A DNA stretch of 64,000 bases from CAVQEG01 sp963711465 (GCA_963711465.1 CAVQEG010000002.1:372001-436000), one strand, 5' to 3'; shown: positions 19,695-28,560, numbered from the stretch's first letter. A program made the numbers and translations. The notes: generated from the letters alone by a model not told the origin.

Positions 19695-21497
19695 ATGGGC
19701 ATCACGACGCTGCTCGCAGCGCTCCTCGCCGTGTCCGGCACGCCGACGGTGACCGTCGACTGGATCGAGGTCACGCAGGTCGTGCAGGATACCGCCAACT
19801 CGGTCGAACTCGTTGCCGGCAAGCCGACGGTCGCCCGTGTGTACGTAAACACCGACAACGTCGCCAGCGTGGTCGGCTGGCTGCGCGTTCGCTCGAAGTC
19901 GGGGGACACGCTCATCCGTTCGATGAACCGGATGATCATCGATCCTGCGATGAACGCGACGGTGCGGGGTGCGCGCGAGCGCAATCGGTCGGTGCTCACC
20001 GGAAGTCTGAATTTCCTGCTCCCGCCCCGCGAGGGCAGCGTCACGCTCACGCTCGAATCCGTCGACGGGGCGATGCTGTCTGAGAGCGCCCCGCGACGCT
20101 CGGTTACCGTCGCGTTCGTCCCGATGCCGGTGATGCACGTCTGCCTGGTCGGGCTTCCCTACCGCATTTCCGCCGACTCGGTGCTGATGCCGCGCGAGGT
20201 CGATTACCGGCTGATCCGGTCGTGGGTATCGCGGACGTTTCCGGTCGATTCGATCGCGTTCCGCACGGTCGTGGCCGATACGACCGGCATGGAAGACGTC
20301 GCGCGGAATCCGGACGGCGGCTGGGCCTGGCTCGCGGTGGAATCGATCCGCGCGATCGACCGGTCGTACGGTGCGGATCGGACGACGCACTACTGCGGCC
20401 TGATCTACGACGACGGCAAGCACTTCACGCGCGGACTGACGATCGCCTCCGCCGCCGACTCGGGTGAGGCGAGGATCAGCTTCGCGCCGGTCGGTCGACC
20501 CCGGGGACAGTACGCGTGGGATACCGACAGCACGTATGGCGACTGGTACGTCGCGCACGAGCTGGCGCATTCCTACGGCTGCATGCACATCGGCGTCGGC
20601 CCCGACAACGATACCGCCGACGCCACGTATCCGTTCGCCGACGGATACCTCAGCGACGACCGCCACACGTTCGCCGGATTCGACGCGGGTGACGTCCGAG
20701 GCGATCGGCAGATCGCGATGGCGCCCGTCCGTCCGATGATCGCGCACGACCTGATGTCGTATTCGACCCACCTGTGGCTCAGCAGCCACACCTATCGCGC
20801 GTTGATGCGGAGCATTCTTGCCGAGCACCAGCAGGCGCACCGCGACACGATCGTCTCGGCGTTGAGCGACCTGGTTCCACTCCGCTCCGGATTCCGCGAT
20901 TCCGCGTTCTGCATTCACGTCGTCGCCCTGGTCGACACCGCCGCCGGCACGGGATCGATCGGCGTCGTCAACCACCTCGATCGGCGCGCGCTGTCGCTGC
21001 CCTCCGCGGGACACCGTGCCGCGCTGCGAGTGCGCGACACGGCGGGCATGGTGCTCTATGAGCACTACGCACGAAACGGTGCCGACCGATATCACAACGC
21101 GGACGCTCCGCACCTGCTGTTCATCAGCGCGCTGCTGGCCGACACCGCCGGAATCGGCTCCATCGAGCTGCTCTACGACGGTCGGCTGCTCGACACGTGG
21201 CTCGCGCCGACGCTCGAGCAACCGTCGGACACCGCGGCAATCGTCACGCGCGACTCCGCCACGATCCACGTCCGCTGGCCGGGTCTGGTGCGGCGCTCCG
21301 ACGAATCGCGCTACCGCATCGAGGAAAGCACCGACGGCGGAACGTCGTGGCAGCTGCTGACGCTCGTCGACGACGTGCCCGAGGTTCGCCTGAATCGCGC
21401 GGACCGTCCGGGCGTCACATCGCTGCGACTGCAGGTGGTGCTCGACGCCGGATCGGAGTCGGTGCGCGTCGCTCATATCGACCTCGCGCTTCCCTGA
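19695..21497 (+). CDS. Metzincin-like zinc metallopeptidase G
   Basis: 600 residues from ATG at 19695 (MGITTLLAALLAVSGTP). The frame is open far upstream, but that part is antisense to gene F. The N-terminus is hydrophobic and may be a short signal peptide, though it lacks the usual positive charges. It is followed by a beta domain of the type WIEVTQVVQDTANSVELVAGKPTVARVYV seen in secreted proteins (quoted in parts: IEVTQVVQD, LVAGKPTVARVYV). The zinc site HELAHSYGCMH is at residues 288-298, matching HExxHxxGxxH, and a Met-turn (DLMSYS, Met354) lies about 60 residues later, both diagnostic of metzincins. No T9SS tail is seen. It is probably co-transcribed with gene H, 31 bp downstream, which is an unusual partner for a STAND protein. 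Cell location is uncertain. Confidence 0.8.
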   Translation: MGITTLLAALLAVSGTPTVTVDWIEVTQVVQDTANSVELVAGKPTVARVYVNTDNVASVVGWLRVRSKSGDTLIRSMNRMIIDPAMNATVRGARERNRSVLTGSLNFLLPPREGSVTLTLESVDGAMLSESAPRRSVTVAFVPMPVMHVCLVGLPYRISADSVLMPREVDYRLIRSWVSRTFPVDSIAFRTVVADTTGMEDVARNPDGGWAWLAVESIRAIDRSYGADRTTHYCGLIYDDGKHFTRGLTIASAADSGEARISFAPVGRPRGQYAWDTDSTYGDWYVAHELAHSYGCMHIGVGPDNDTADATYPFADGYLSDDRHTFAGFDAGDVRGDRQIAMAPVRPMIAHDLMSYSTHLWLSSHTYRALMRSILAEHQQAHRDTIVSALSDLVPLRSGFRDSAFCIHVVALVDTAAGTGSIGVVNHLDRRALSLPSAGHRAALRVRDTAGMVLYEHYARNGADRYHNADAPHLLFISALLADTAGIGSIELLYDGRLLDTWLAPTLEQPSDTAAIVTRDSATIHVRWPGLVRRSDESRYRIEESTDGGTSWQLLTLVDDVPEVRLNRADRPGVTSLRLQVVLDAGSESVRVAHIDLALP

Positions 21498-21528
21498 AGC
21501 TCCCCGCAACCCGTACTGACGACCGGAC

Positions 21529-24500
21529 ATGGCTACGCCCGCATCGACATCCGGACAGCCGCCATCGGAACTGCGTCTGTTCATCTCCTCGACGTTTCGT
21601 GATCTCGACGCCGAGCGCGAGCACCTGATCAAGAAGGTGTTCCCGGAGATCCGCGCGGTCTGTCGCTCGCGCGGCGTCACCTTCACCGACGTCGATCTCA
21701 GATGGGGGCTGACCGAGGAGGAAGGCACGCTCGGGCGGATCATCCGGATCTGCCTGGAGGAGATCGACCGCTGCCGTCCGTATTTCCTCGGCATCCTGGG
21801 CTCGACCTACGGATGGATACCGGACGTCCACGACGTGTTCATAGACTCGCAGCTGCTGGAGCGCTACGGGTGGGTCGAGCAGGCGGCGCTCGAGGGAAGG
21901 AGTCTGACCGAGATGGAGTTCATCCACGGCGTGCTGAACGATCCAGGAGCGGCAGGCGACTGCGCCACGTTCTACCACCGCACCGCCGATGCCGGATTCG
22001 GCGAGGACGAGGCCGAGCTGCGCGGACTCATCGAGCGAACCGAGGCGGCGGGATACACCATCGGAGGATTCTCCGATCCGGAGGAACTGGGGCGGATGGT
22101 TCGCCGCGACCTGCTCGCGCTCATCGACCGGACGTGGCCGGAGGATTCGGCGCCGGACGACGCCGAACGCGAGCGCCTGCAGCACCGGACGTTCGCCGCG
22201 AACCGCACACGCGCGTATATCCCCCGATCCGAGCCGCTCGCCCGGATCGAGCAGTGGATCGCCGGTGACGCTCCCCTGCTCGTCGTCAGCGGCCCCTCCG
22301 GCCTCGGGAAGAGTTCGCTTCTCGCCTACGTCGCCGATTCGTACCGTCGTCGCGCGCCGGATGCGTTCGTCGCCGAGCACTACTGCGGCGCGTCGAACGC
22401 GAGTACGTCGATCGCCGGCACCGTGCAGCACCTGCTCGAGGAGATCATCGCACGCTTCGCCATCGACGAGTCGCCGCCGAGCGAGCCGAGCGTGCTGGAG
22501 CATTCCCTGGCGGACTGGCTCTTTCGTCTGAATCACGAATCGACGGCCGAGGGCGCACGGTCGCTGATCGTCATCGACGCGCTCAACCAGCTCGAACCGC
22601 GGGCCGAGGCGATGCTGTGGCTGCCGACGACGCTGCCGGAGGGCGTTCGGCTCCTGGTCTCCACGACGCCGGGTGACGGTCTGGAGGTGCTGCGTGATCG
22701 CGGCTGCGAAATTCTTCCGCTGACGCCGATCGCCGATGAACGGGTTCGACAGAGCATCGTCGTTCGCTACCTGGGAGAGTTCCACAAGGGAATCGACCCC
22801 ATTTCGCTTCGCATGCTCTGTCGCGACCCGAAGGCGGAGTCGCCGATTTTCCTGCGCGTGGTCGCCGAGGAGCTGCGCCTGCATGCCCGGCACGAATCGG
22901 TCGGCCGACTGGTCGAGCACTACGTCGCCGCGACCGATCTCGACGACGTGTTCCAGCGGGTGCTCGAACGCATGGAGGGTGACTTCGGGACCGAACGGGT
23001 CCGATCGCTCCTGACGGCGATCTGGGCGTCGCGATCGGGGCTGGGAGAATCCGAACTGCTGGAGATCGACGGCAGTGCCCGACTCGAGCTCTCGCAGATC
23101 CTGTTCTCCCTCGACTACCACCTGCAGCGCCACGGCGGCCACCTCGCCTTCTTCCACGACTACCTGCGTCACGCGGTCGATCGACGCTACATCGACGGCG
23201 ACGAACCGGCGCGCGAGGCGCACGCGCGCGTCGCCCGATACTTCGCCTCGCAGCCGCCGTCGACACGCCGGGCCGCCGAGGAACCGTGGCAGTGGAACGC
23301 GGCCGGACAGTGGGATTCGTTGTGGCAATGCGTGTCGTCGCTCGAAACGTTCGACCTCCTGTCGGACGACCTCGAGCAGTTCGAGCTCATCGGGTACTGG
23401 AATGCACTGGCCGAGCGCTATGACATGAGCGCCAGCTACGCCGAGGCGCTCACGCGATGGGAGGAGACCGGTCCGGATGCGACCGCGCTGTGCGACCGGC
23501 TGCACGCGCTCGGCACGTTCCTCTGCACCGCATCGCGCCTCGAGGCGGCGAGATCCATGTTCGATCGACAGCTCGACATGGCGGGCGACCGCTTCGGACC
23601 CGACGACGTCCGCACCGCGCGTGCGCACGACGATCTGGGACAGGTGATGATTCTCGGCGGCGAATTCCGGCAGGCGCGCGCGCACCTGCTCGAGGTGCTG
23701 CGGATTCACGAGGTCCGCGGCGAACAGAGCAGTCGCGCGCACCTGCTGCTGCTCGACAACCTCGCCTCGGTGTACTACGCGCTCGCCGAGTACGATCAGG
23801 CGATGTCCTCGGCGCGTCACGCCCTGGACCTCTCCGTCCGGACGTTCGGCGACGGCGGTCCGGAAACGATCTCGCGCCTGCACAGTCGCGCGGCGGTGAC
23901 CTCGGCACATAAGGAGTATGACCGGGCGATCGAGATGATGCGGGACGTCGTGGCCCGATCCACCCAGCTCTATGGTGCCGACCACCCGTACACGTGCCGC
24001 GAACGGTACAGTCTCGGGGCGACGTTCCAGCTTGCCGGACGGTATCGTGAGGCGATCGAACACTACCGGGCCGCGGTCGTCCATCTGCGTCTCGCGCTCG
24101 GCGAACACGTTCAGGTGGCGACCGTGCTGTACAACATCGGAACGTCGCTGCTTGCCCTCGGGGAGTATCCGGAGGCGGAGTCGACGCTCCGCGACGCGTT
24201 CGCGATGCAGGACCGGCTGGTCGGTCGATGGCACCCCACGACGCTCGACACCGCAGCCCACATCGCCGCAGTGCTCATGCACACCGCTCGCGCACGGCAG
24301 GCGGCCGACGTGCTGTCGGTGGTGATCCCGGCCAAGGCCGCGATCAGGGGCTGGACACACCCGCTGGTGCGGCGCAACGTCGAGACGTTCGCCCTCGCCA
24401 TCGGCGAGGCAGACATGCTGCCGCCGGATGTCGCCGAACGTGAAAAGACCGACGAACCGCAGCAGACGTTCGAACGCCTGTGCCGACTCGCCGGTCTTGC

Positions 24501-24555
24501 AACCGATCGTCGTGAGTACACGATCGAGACGACGACCGGCTCCGGCGACGTGTGA
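21529..24555 (+). CDS. DUF4062-STAND NTPase-TPR protein H
   Basis: 1008 residues, the only plus-strand member of the family. DUF4062 at about 14-155 (LFISSTFRDLDAERE, DVDLRWG, SLTEMEF). Canonical P-loop GPSGLGKS at 255-262 and Walker B-like SLIVIDALNQL with Asp350. The FFHDYLRHAVDRRYI region is followed by a different, more generic TPR array (kinesin-light-chain-like TPR_12 units such as ARAHDDLGQVMILGGEFRQA and LHSRAAVTSAHKEYDRAIE) and no conserved cap. The C-terminus ends TIETTTGSGDV. It lies 31 bp after metallopeptidase G, so the two are likely one transcript. It is the most diverged member here and has no 120-bp DNA repeats. Confidence 0.92.
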   Translation: MATPASTSGQPPSELRLFISSTFRDLDAEREHLIKKVFPEIRAVCRSRGVTFTDVDLRWGLTEEEGTLGRIIRICLEEIDRCRPYFLGILGSTYGWIPDVHDVFIDSQLLERYGWVEQAALEGRSLTEMEFIHGVLNDPGAAGDCATFYHRTADAGFGEDEAELRGLIERTEAAGYTIGGFSDPEELGRMVRRDLLALIDRTWPEDSAPDDAERERLQHRTFAANRTRAYIPRSEPLARIEQWIAGDAPLLVVSGPSGLGKSSLLAYVADSYRRRAPDAFVAEHYCGASNASTSIAGTVQHLLEEIIARFAIDESPPSEPSVLEHSLADWLFRLNHESTAEGARSLIVIDALNQLEPRAEAMLWLPTTLPEGVRLLVSTTPGDGLEVLRDRGCEILPLTPIADERVRQSIVVRYLGEFHKGIDPISLRMLCRDPKAESPIFLRVVAEELRLHARHESVGRLVEHYVAATDLDDVFQRVLERMEGDFGTERVRSLLTAIWASRSGLGESELLEIDGSARLELSQILFSLDYHLQRHGGHLAFFHDYLRHAVDRRYIDGDEPAREAHARVARYFASQPPSTRRAAEEPWQWNAAGQWDSLWQCVSSLETFDLLSDDLEQFELIGYWNALAERYDMSASYAEALTRWEETGPDATALCDRLHALGTFLCTASRLEAARSMFDRQLDMAGDRFGPDDVRTARAHDDLGQVMILGGEFRQARAHLLEVLRIHEVRGEQSSRAHLLLLDNLASVYYALAEYDQAMSSARHALDLSVRTFGDGGPETISRLHSRAAVTSAHKEYDRAIEMMRDVVARSTQLYGADHPYTCRERYSLGATFQLAGRYREAIEHYRAAVVHLRLALGEHVQVATVLYNIGTSLLALGEYPEAESTLRDAFAMQDRLVGRWHPTTLDTAAHIAAVLMHTARARQAADVLSVVIPAKAAIRGWTHPLVRRNVETFALAIGEADMLPPDVAEREKTDEPQQTFERLCRLAGLATDRREYTIETTTGSGDV

Positions 24556-24587
24556 CCCGGTCGCCGACGACGGCCCTCGATTCAAAT

Positions 24588-24986
24588 TCAGTCACCCGGA
24601 TCGGTCTGTCCGGCTTCGCTGACGGTGATTTCGATCGTCAGCGACCCGTTGAACGGCGCCGTTTCGATCGAGTCGAACTGGTATCGCGCCTTCGTCGTGG
24701 AATCCGCATTGACCGACGGCGTCCCCTCTCTCTGCACCGGCCCGAATTTCGCGATCAGCTCCAGCTTGTTGTCCGGTGGAACCGTGAGCACGGGAACACC
24801 CTGCAGCACGTCGATCGCCTGCCACTGTGGGGTCGTGCCCGGCTTGTTCAATCGGTACCACGCGGTCGATTCCGGCGGAGGCACGCCCGGCACCTCGAGC
24901 CTGAGAGTCATCGGGCGGGTCGCATCGTTGTCGGTCACGCGCCCCAGTTTGTTGTCTTCGGTGAGGTCGAATTTCGCTGTAGCCAT
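24588..24986 (-). CDS. Small hypothetical protein I
   Basis: 132 residues from MATAKFDLTEDNKLGRV. The open frame is longer, but this start is preceded by a GAGG Shine-Dalgarno 8 nt upstream and by a TATATTC box 143 bp upstream. The sequence is rich in beta-type segments (TRPMTLRLEVPGVPPP, NGSLTIEITVSEAG) with no Cys, signal peptide or membrane segment. I do not recognise the family. It converges on gene H with 32 bp between stops, so any link to the G-H pair is through position only. The same promoter-like motif as the STAND genes hints at common regulation. Confidence 0.7.
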   Translation of the reverse strand: MATAKFDLTEDNKLGRVTDNDATRPMTLRLEVPGVPPPESTAWYRLNKPGTTPQWQAIDVLQGVPVLTVPPDNKLELIAKFGPVQREGTPSVNADSTTKARYQFDSIETAPFNGSLTIEITVSEAGQTDPGD

Positions 24987-25128
24987 GGGTATATCCTCGG
25001 TTGAATTGATGAGGTCCCTGCAGTCGAGATCCTGCCGCAGGATGAGCAGACACGCGCAACTGGTGACGTGCCGGAACAGGGGGAGGGAAAGGCGGTGGTC
25101 GGAAGGGGTGGTCTCTGCGATGCCGGGG

Positions 25129-25135
25129 GAATATA
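25129..25135 (-). promoter_or_regulatory. TATATTC box upstream of gene I
   Basis: On the minus strand the context is GGTGCTATATTCCCCCGG. It lies 143 bp before the ATG of gene I, longer than the 80-105 bp seen for the DUF4062 genes. The assignment rests on similarity to the other boxes. Confidence 0.35.
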
Positions 25136-25189
25136 GCACCGATCGTTGCCCGGTGGTGCCGCCGTTCCCGCCGGACGAATTCCGCCTCG

Positions 25190-25545
25190 ACCGCGCGAGA
25201 CGGGCCGAGTGTCGGGGCGGAGAAACGGGGCTTTGCCGGCTCGCGCACGAACTGAACGATCCGGCCTCGGCCGTCGTCCGCAGCTCCCGACTGCTCACCG
25301 ACCGACGGGTGGCCGCCGATACCGCGGCGCGGCGACTCGGTGCGTCAGGCCTCACGCCGGAGCAGACCGCCGTGCTCGAAGCGACCCGCGAGATCTGCCT
25401 GGCGATCCCCACGGCGTCGGTCCGCACGGCAATCGCGCAGGCCGATCGGGAGAACGCGATCGCCGACTGGCCGCTGGACAACGCATCCGACGATGCCGAC
25501 GCCGAACACCTTGCCGAGACCTCCGTCACCATCGACGCGTTCGCG
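25190..25545 (+). pseudogene. Histidine-kinase HisKA-region fragment
   Basis: The plus frame through 25200-25545 has strongly GC-biased third codon positions and reads LAHELNDPASAVVRSSRLL followed by ARRLGASGLTPEQTAVLEA and DRENAIADWPLDNA. This matches the phosphoacceptor helix region (HELNNPAAA) and following linker of a known group of sensor histidine kinases. There is no plausible start, no ATPase domain, and the right side ends abruptly at about 25545, where an inverted DUF4062 fragment begins. It is therefore a broken internal piece. Family assignment is from motif recall. Confidence 0.55.
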
Positions 25546-25656
25546 GCAGAGCGCGCGGATCTCGGGGAAGATCTTCTTCACCAGATGCTCGCGCTCCTCC
25601 TGCAGATCGCGGAAGGTGCTCGAGATGAACACGCGGAGTTCGTTCGATGTCGCCAT
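25537..25656 (-). pseudogene. DUF4062 N-terminal remnant (40 residues)
   Basis: Starts ATGGCGACATCGAACGAACT and encodes the exact family N-terminus (SNELRVFISSTFRDL, then QEEREHLVKKIFPEIRALCRER). Homology stops after residue 40, and the frame runs on as unrelated sequence to 25345. It has no TATATTC box just upstream. Its first 45 bp are repeated in direct orientation at 26194-26238, with hicBA between the two copies. Confidence 0.75.
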
Positions 25657-25717
25657 GCAAGCTCCGGCAGCCTATCTTGGGGAATCCGATCCGATCACAC
25701 GATTCGAACGGCTTACA

Positions 25718-25948
25718 ATGCAGAGGACACTCGATGGGTTGACCGCCGTGATCCGACGCGAAGGCGACGACTGGGTCGCTCTGTGCCCGGAACTCGACGT
25801 AGCGTCACAGGGAACGAGCATCGAGGAGGCCCGTCAGAATCTCGCCGAAGCCGTCGAGTTGTTTCTCGAGGCAGCGTCGGAGTCCGAGGTTCAGGCGCGG
25901 ATCTCAGGCGAGGTTTATATCACGCGGCTGGACCTGAGGCGCGCATAG
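25718..25948 (+). CDS. hicB: HicB-family antitoxin
   Basis: 76 residues from ATG at 25718 (MQRTLDGLTAVIRREGDDW). An in-frame ATG at 25655 exists, but it lies inside the antisense DUF4062 remnant. The core VALCPELDVASQGTSIEEAR followed by NLAEAVELFLE is the HicB fold signature (partial RNase H-like). HicB neutralises the HicA mRNA interferase and usually represses the operon. This form is short and lacks an obvious C-terminal DNA-binding HTH or RHH segment. It is directly followed by a HicA-like reading frame on the same strand. Confidence 0.75.
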   Translation: MQRTLDGLTAVIRREGDDWVALCPELDVASQGTSIEEARQNLAEAVELFLEAASESEVQARISGEVYITRLDLRRA

Positions 25949-25949
25949 A

Positions 25950-26165
25950 CTTCGCATCCTGTCCGGCGCGGATGTCTGTGCGATTCTGAACGCACACGGG
26001 TTCTCGCAGACGCGCCGTCGCCGGAGCCATGTCGTGATGCAGAAGCGTGAACAGGCGACAACCACCACGGTCATCGTACCAGACCACCCGGAACTGCGAA
26101 CCGGAACGCTGCAGTCGATCATTCGTCAGTCGGGACTTCCGCGATCGCTCTTCGAAACCGCCTGA
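25950..26165 (+). pseudogene. hicA: HicA-like toxin without a standard start codon
   Basis: The frame from 25950 reads LRILSGADVCAILNAHGFSQ, then SHVVMQKREQ, TTTVIVPDHPELRTGTLQSI and IRQSGLPRSLFE, a clear full-length HicA (dsRBD-like mRNA interferase) including the catalytic His of G/RSHVV. Upstream the frame is closed by TGA at 25935-25937, and between that stop and the first conserved residues there is no ATG, GTG or TTG. Initiation at CTG or ATC cannot be excluded. Most likely the toxin has lost its start, or a base is wrong. It begins 1-2 nt after the hicB stop, the usual hicBA arrangement for this order. Confidence 0.6.
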
Positions 26166-26193
26166 CAAGCACGAGACCCCTGCGGCGCATGCC

Positions 26194-26238
26194 GAAGGAG
26201 CTCGAGATGAACACGCAGAGTTCGTTCGATGTCGTCAT
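26194..26238 (-). pseudogene. DUF4062 N-terminal remnant (15 residues)
   Basis: ATG start followed by TSNELCVFISSSF, then unrelated sequence. It is a direct repeat (45 bp, about four mismatches) of the start of the remnant at 25612-25656. Unlike that copy it retains a TATATTC box 105 bp upstream (26343-26349). Together the two copies look like a DUF4062 gene start split by the hicBA segment. Confidence 0.6.
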
Positions 26239-26342
26239 GTGTCGCGTCGCGGGAACGGCGTGCACGAAATATCGTCCCCGTGCAACGGGTTCGATCAGAA
26301 TGACGTGACGTGGGGGCGGCCGGCCTGGGGTGGGAATCGGAT

Positions 26343-26349
26343 GAATATA
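26343..26349 (-). promoter_or_regulatory. TATATTC box upstream of the 26238 remnant
   Basis: Minus-strand context CTGCCTATATTCATCC, 105 bp before the ATG at 26238. The spacing matches gene F (100 bp) and gene U (89 bp), which suggests that the promoter of a former STAND gene is preserved here. Confidence 0.4.
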
Positions 26350-26500
26350 GGCAGAGCCACGCCGTGCGACTGCCGAACCCGCAGCTCAGCTGAACCGCAC
26401 GAATTCGATAGCTTCGCCGCGGACGCAGAATTCAATGCGCCCGAATCCACCCGCCTCACCCTCCGCTCGCCTTCCCCGTTCATCCGCTCCGGAGCTCATC

Positions 26501-27707
26501 ATGCCCTTTCTGCGATCGACCACCGCACCCTCGCCCGACATCATCCACTCGTACTCGCCATCTGCCGTTCCTCGGAACACCCGAACCCGGCGCCGATCGC
26601 ACACGGCCTTCGCCGCTGGCGCGCCTCTCGCCTGCCTTCTCATGCAGAGCTGCGGATCGACCGCGGAATTCAAGTGGACCGACGCAACGGTCTGCGGCGA
26701 CACCGCCGACGTGGTCCGCACGGCTGCGGACGACGCCAACGCCCCTGTGCTGTGCCGAAGCTCTCTTTCCGCGCCGTACGTGGGCATCGTCGTTGACTGC
26801 AACTGCAAAACCAACAACAAGTACGCGAGCTCGGCGTTCTACCAGACGCTGCACGGTGCCGGCAGCTACGCCTGGGTACGCCCCGATGACGACTGCACGG
26901 TTCCCGAATCGGCCGTCGATTACGGACCGTCCGACGACGGAAGTCGACGTCTGATCTGCCGACCCATTGGCGACGATCCTGGACCGATCGGGTACGTGGA
27001 GACGGTCGACGGCAGTCTCAAGGACTGCGAATGTCAGCTCCCGTACTGGGGAAGGGTCGAACGCGTCGAGCGGTTCGAAATCCTCACCGCCTCGGTCGAT
27101 GCGACCCGATTCCCGTACGACGACGTACTGCCGATAGCGAGGAACGACAAGGTCCTCGTTCGCAACGGGGCGCTCTACGGCATCCTCTCCGGAGATCTCC
27201 AGCCGATTCTCCCGTGCGAATACCTCATTCTGGAAATTCCCTTCGACGGCGCGGTGCTGTTCCGGAAACCCAGCAGATCCTCGCAGCCCACGACGGAAAG
27301 TGGGGAACGGTCGACATCAGCGGACGCGTCGGTCTCCCGTTCGAATACGACTACGCGAACAAACATGGCGACGGGTTTTATGCGCAACGCGACGGAAGCA
27401 TCCTGGTCCTCGATTCGAACGCAACGGTAGTGACTACGATCGCGTATCCGCAGCTGCTCGGACAGTTCGGCCACGTCCTGTTCGTCAGCTCCAATGGACG
27501 CGATGTCGAACTGTACGGAACCGACGGCAAGCCCGTCGATCGCAAAAAGTCTACCGATAGATTCTCTATCTGAACGGCAAATACGGCGTGTACGACGTGA
27601 AGTCGAACACGTGGACGATCCCGCCCTACTATGACCGGATCGAATGGAAGGCCGGCTTCGAGATGGTGCGTGACGGTGTGGAGACGAGGGCCGACATCGA
27701 GCGGTGA
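26501..27707 (+). pseudogene. WG-repeat-like lipoprotein J, two frameshifts
   Basis: Start ATG at 26501 with GGAG 6 nt upstream. An Arg-rich stretch and hydrophobic segment end in CLLMQSC (Cys51), a weak lipobox. The product is a paralogue of gene V: both share YVGIV/FIGIV..DC.C, YQTL.G.GSYAWV, YGP.DDG.RR.ICR and a C-terminal NGKYG.YD....W....YDRIE WG-type repeat. The frame breaks near 27260-27300 (GAVLFR to HDGKWGTVDISGRVG) and again near 27560 (DRKKSTDR to ILYLNGKYGVYD). Each break behaves as a one-base deletion, close to short A or C runs, so either genuine decay or assembly indels are possible. The stop TGA is at 27705-27707. Confidence 0.75.
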
Positions 27708-27861
27708 GCGTGTCGTCGCCATCGACCGGTCCACCTTCGGGTGACGCCGGTGTGCCCGTCTCCTGCGGTTGCCCGTACCGATATGGCGTCGATGCGCGGT
27801 CCGCTTCCCGCCACGAAATGTCGCACGTCCCGTTGACATCGTCCCATTCGAGGAACAACGA

Positions 27862-28125
27862 ATGCAACCCCTCCGATACTCGATCAACATCACGCTCGAC
27901 GGATGCTGCGATCACCGAGCCGGAATTCCCGACGAGGACACGCACTACCACGCGATGGAAAATATCGCCGCGGCCGACGGGCTGCTGTTTGGTCGGATCA
28001 CCTATGAAATAATGGAATCGGCGTGGCGGCCGTCGGCCGAAACCGGCGCGATCGATGGCCACCTCTACGCGAACACTGATCCCACGTTGCCATTTCACCT
28101 GAACATTTCTTTTGAAATTCAATAA
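27862..28125 (+). pseudogene. Truncated DHFR/RibD C-terminal-like protein K
   Basis: ATG at 27862 with GAGG about 9 nt upstream. The 87-residue product reads MQPLRYSINITLDG, then AGIPDEDTHYHAMENI, AAADGLLFGRITYEIMESAW, the N-terminal half of the dihydrofolate reductase/RibD_C family, which is usually about 180 residues. After about residue 74 (near 28085) the sequence turns AT-richer and non-homologous and stops. It is truncated and probably non-functional. Confidence 0.65.
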
Positions 28126-28560
28126 CAACCCTTGACCCCCCACCCCCCACATTTCATTACATTCGTCGCGCAATTCGAATCACCCGCTATTCAGGGCATC
28201 CCGGTCGCGAACCGGATGAGCGAGTGTCAGCATCGCTTACAGCTCACCATACGTGAGCATTGGGATAGCCGAGCGTCCATGCCACAGTGGTTACGCATCT
28301 TCTGCTGACTATCCACCGACCGATACGTCTTCCGTTTCTGTTTCGACCACGAGGGTTGTATCCCTCGTCGAGTCATCGCTGTTCGATATCCCCATTCAGC
28401 TTTGTGCTGAACTGATGCGGCGGCTACGGTTGTCGTTGTCCGAACACCGGTATGTACGTAGCAGCCGTAATTGCGGTTTGCCTCGTACTGGTTGCCAGTG
28501 GGCAATGCCATTCATTCGGCGATCTCTGACGATATCACGTTCCACTATCCAGGCACCACA
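28126..28560 (+). other. Gene-free stretch upstream of L
   Basis: 435 bp with lower GC than its surroundings at the left end (runs of C and A/T after 28126). It holds two small hairpins: ccggtcgcgaaccgg (28201-28215) and gctcaccatacgtgagc (28242-28258). No credible ORF, tRNA or copy of the TATATTC box was found. It presumably contains the promoter of gene L. Confidence 0.4.

Noticed and set aside
25146..25628. A complete protein-coding gene on the plus strand at 25146-25628
   Set aside because: Only the frame through 25200-25545 has coding bias and family similarity, and it has no start and is cut by an inverted remnant; other frames are shadows.
25655..25717. An upstream ATG (25655) as start of hicB
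   Set aside because: It would add 21 residues without HicB similarity and lies on the reverse of a DUF4062 start; the ATG at 25718 fits the family N-terminus.
28126..28560. tRNA or small RNA gene in the gene-free stretch
   Set aside because: Only short hairpins are present; no cloverleaf or conserved RNA motif could be built by eye.
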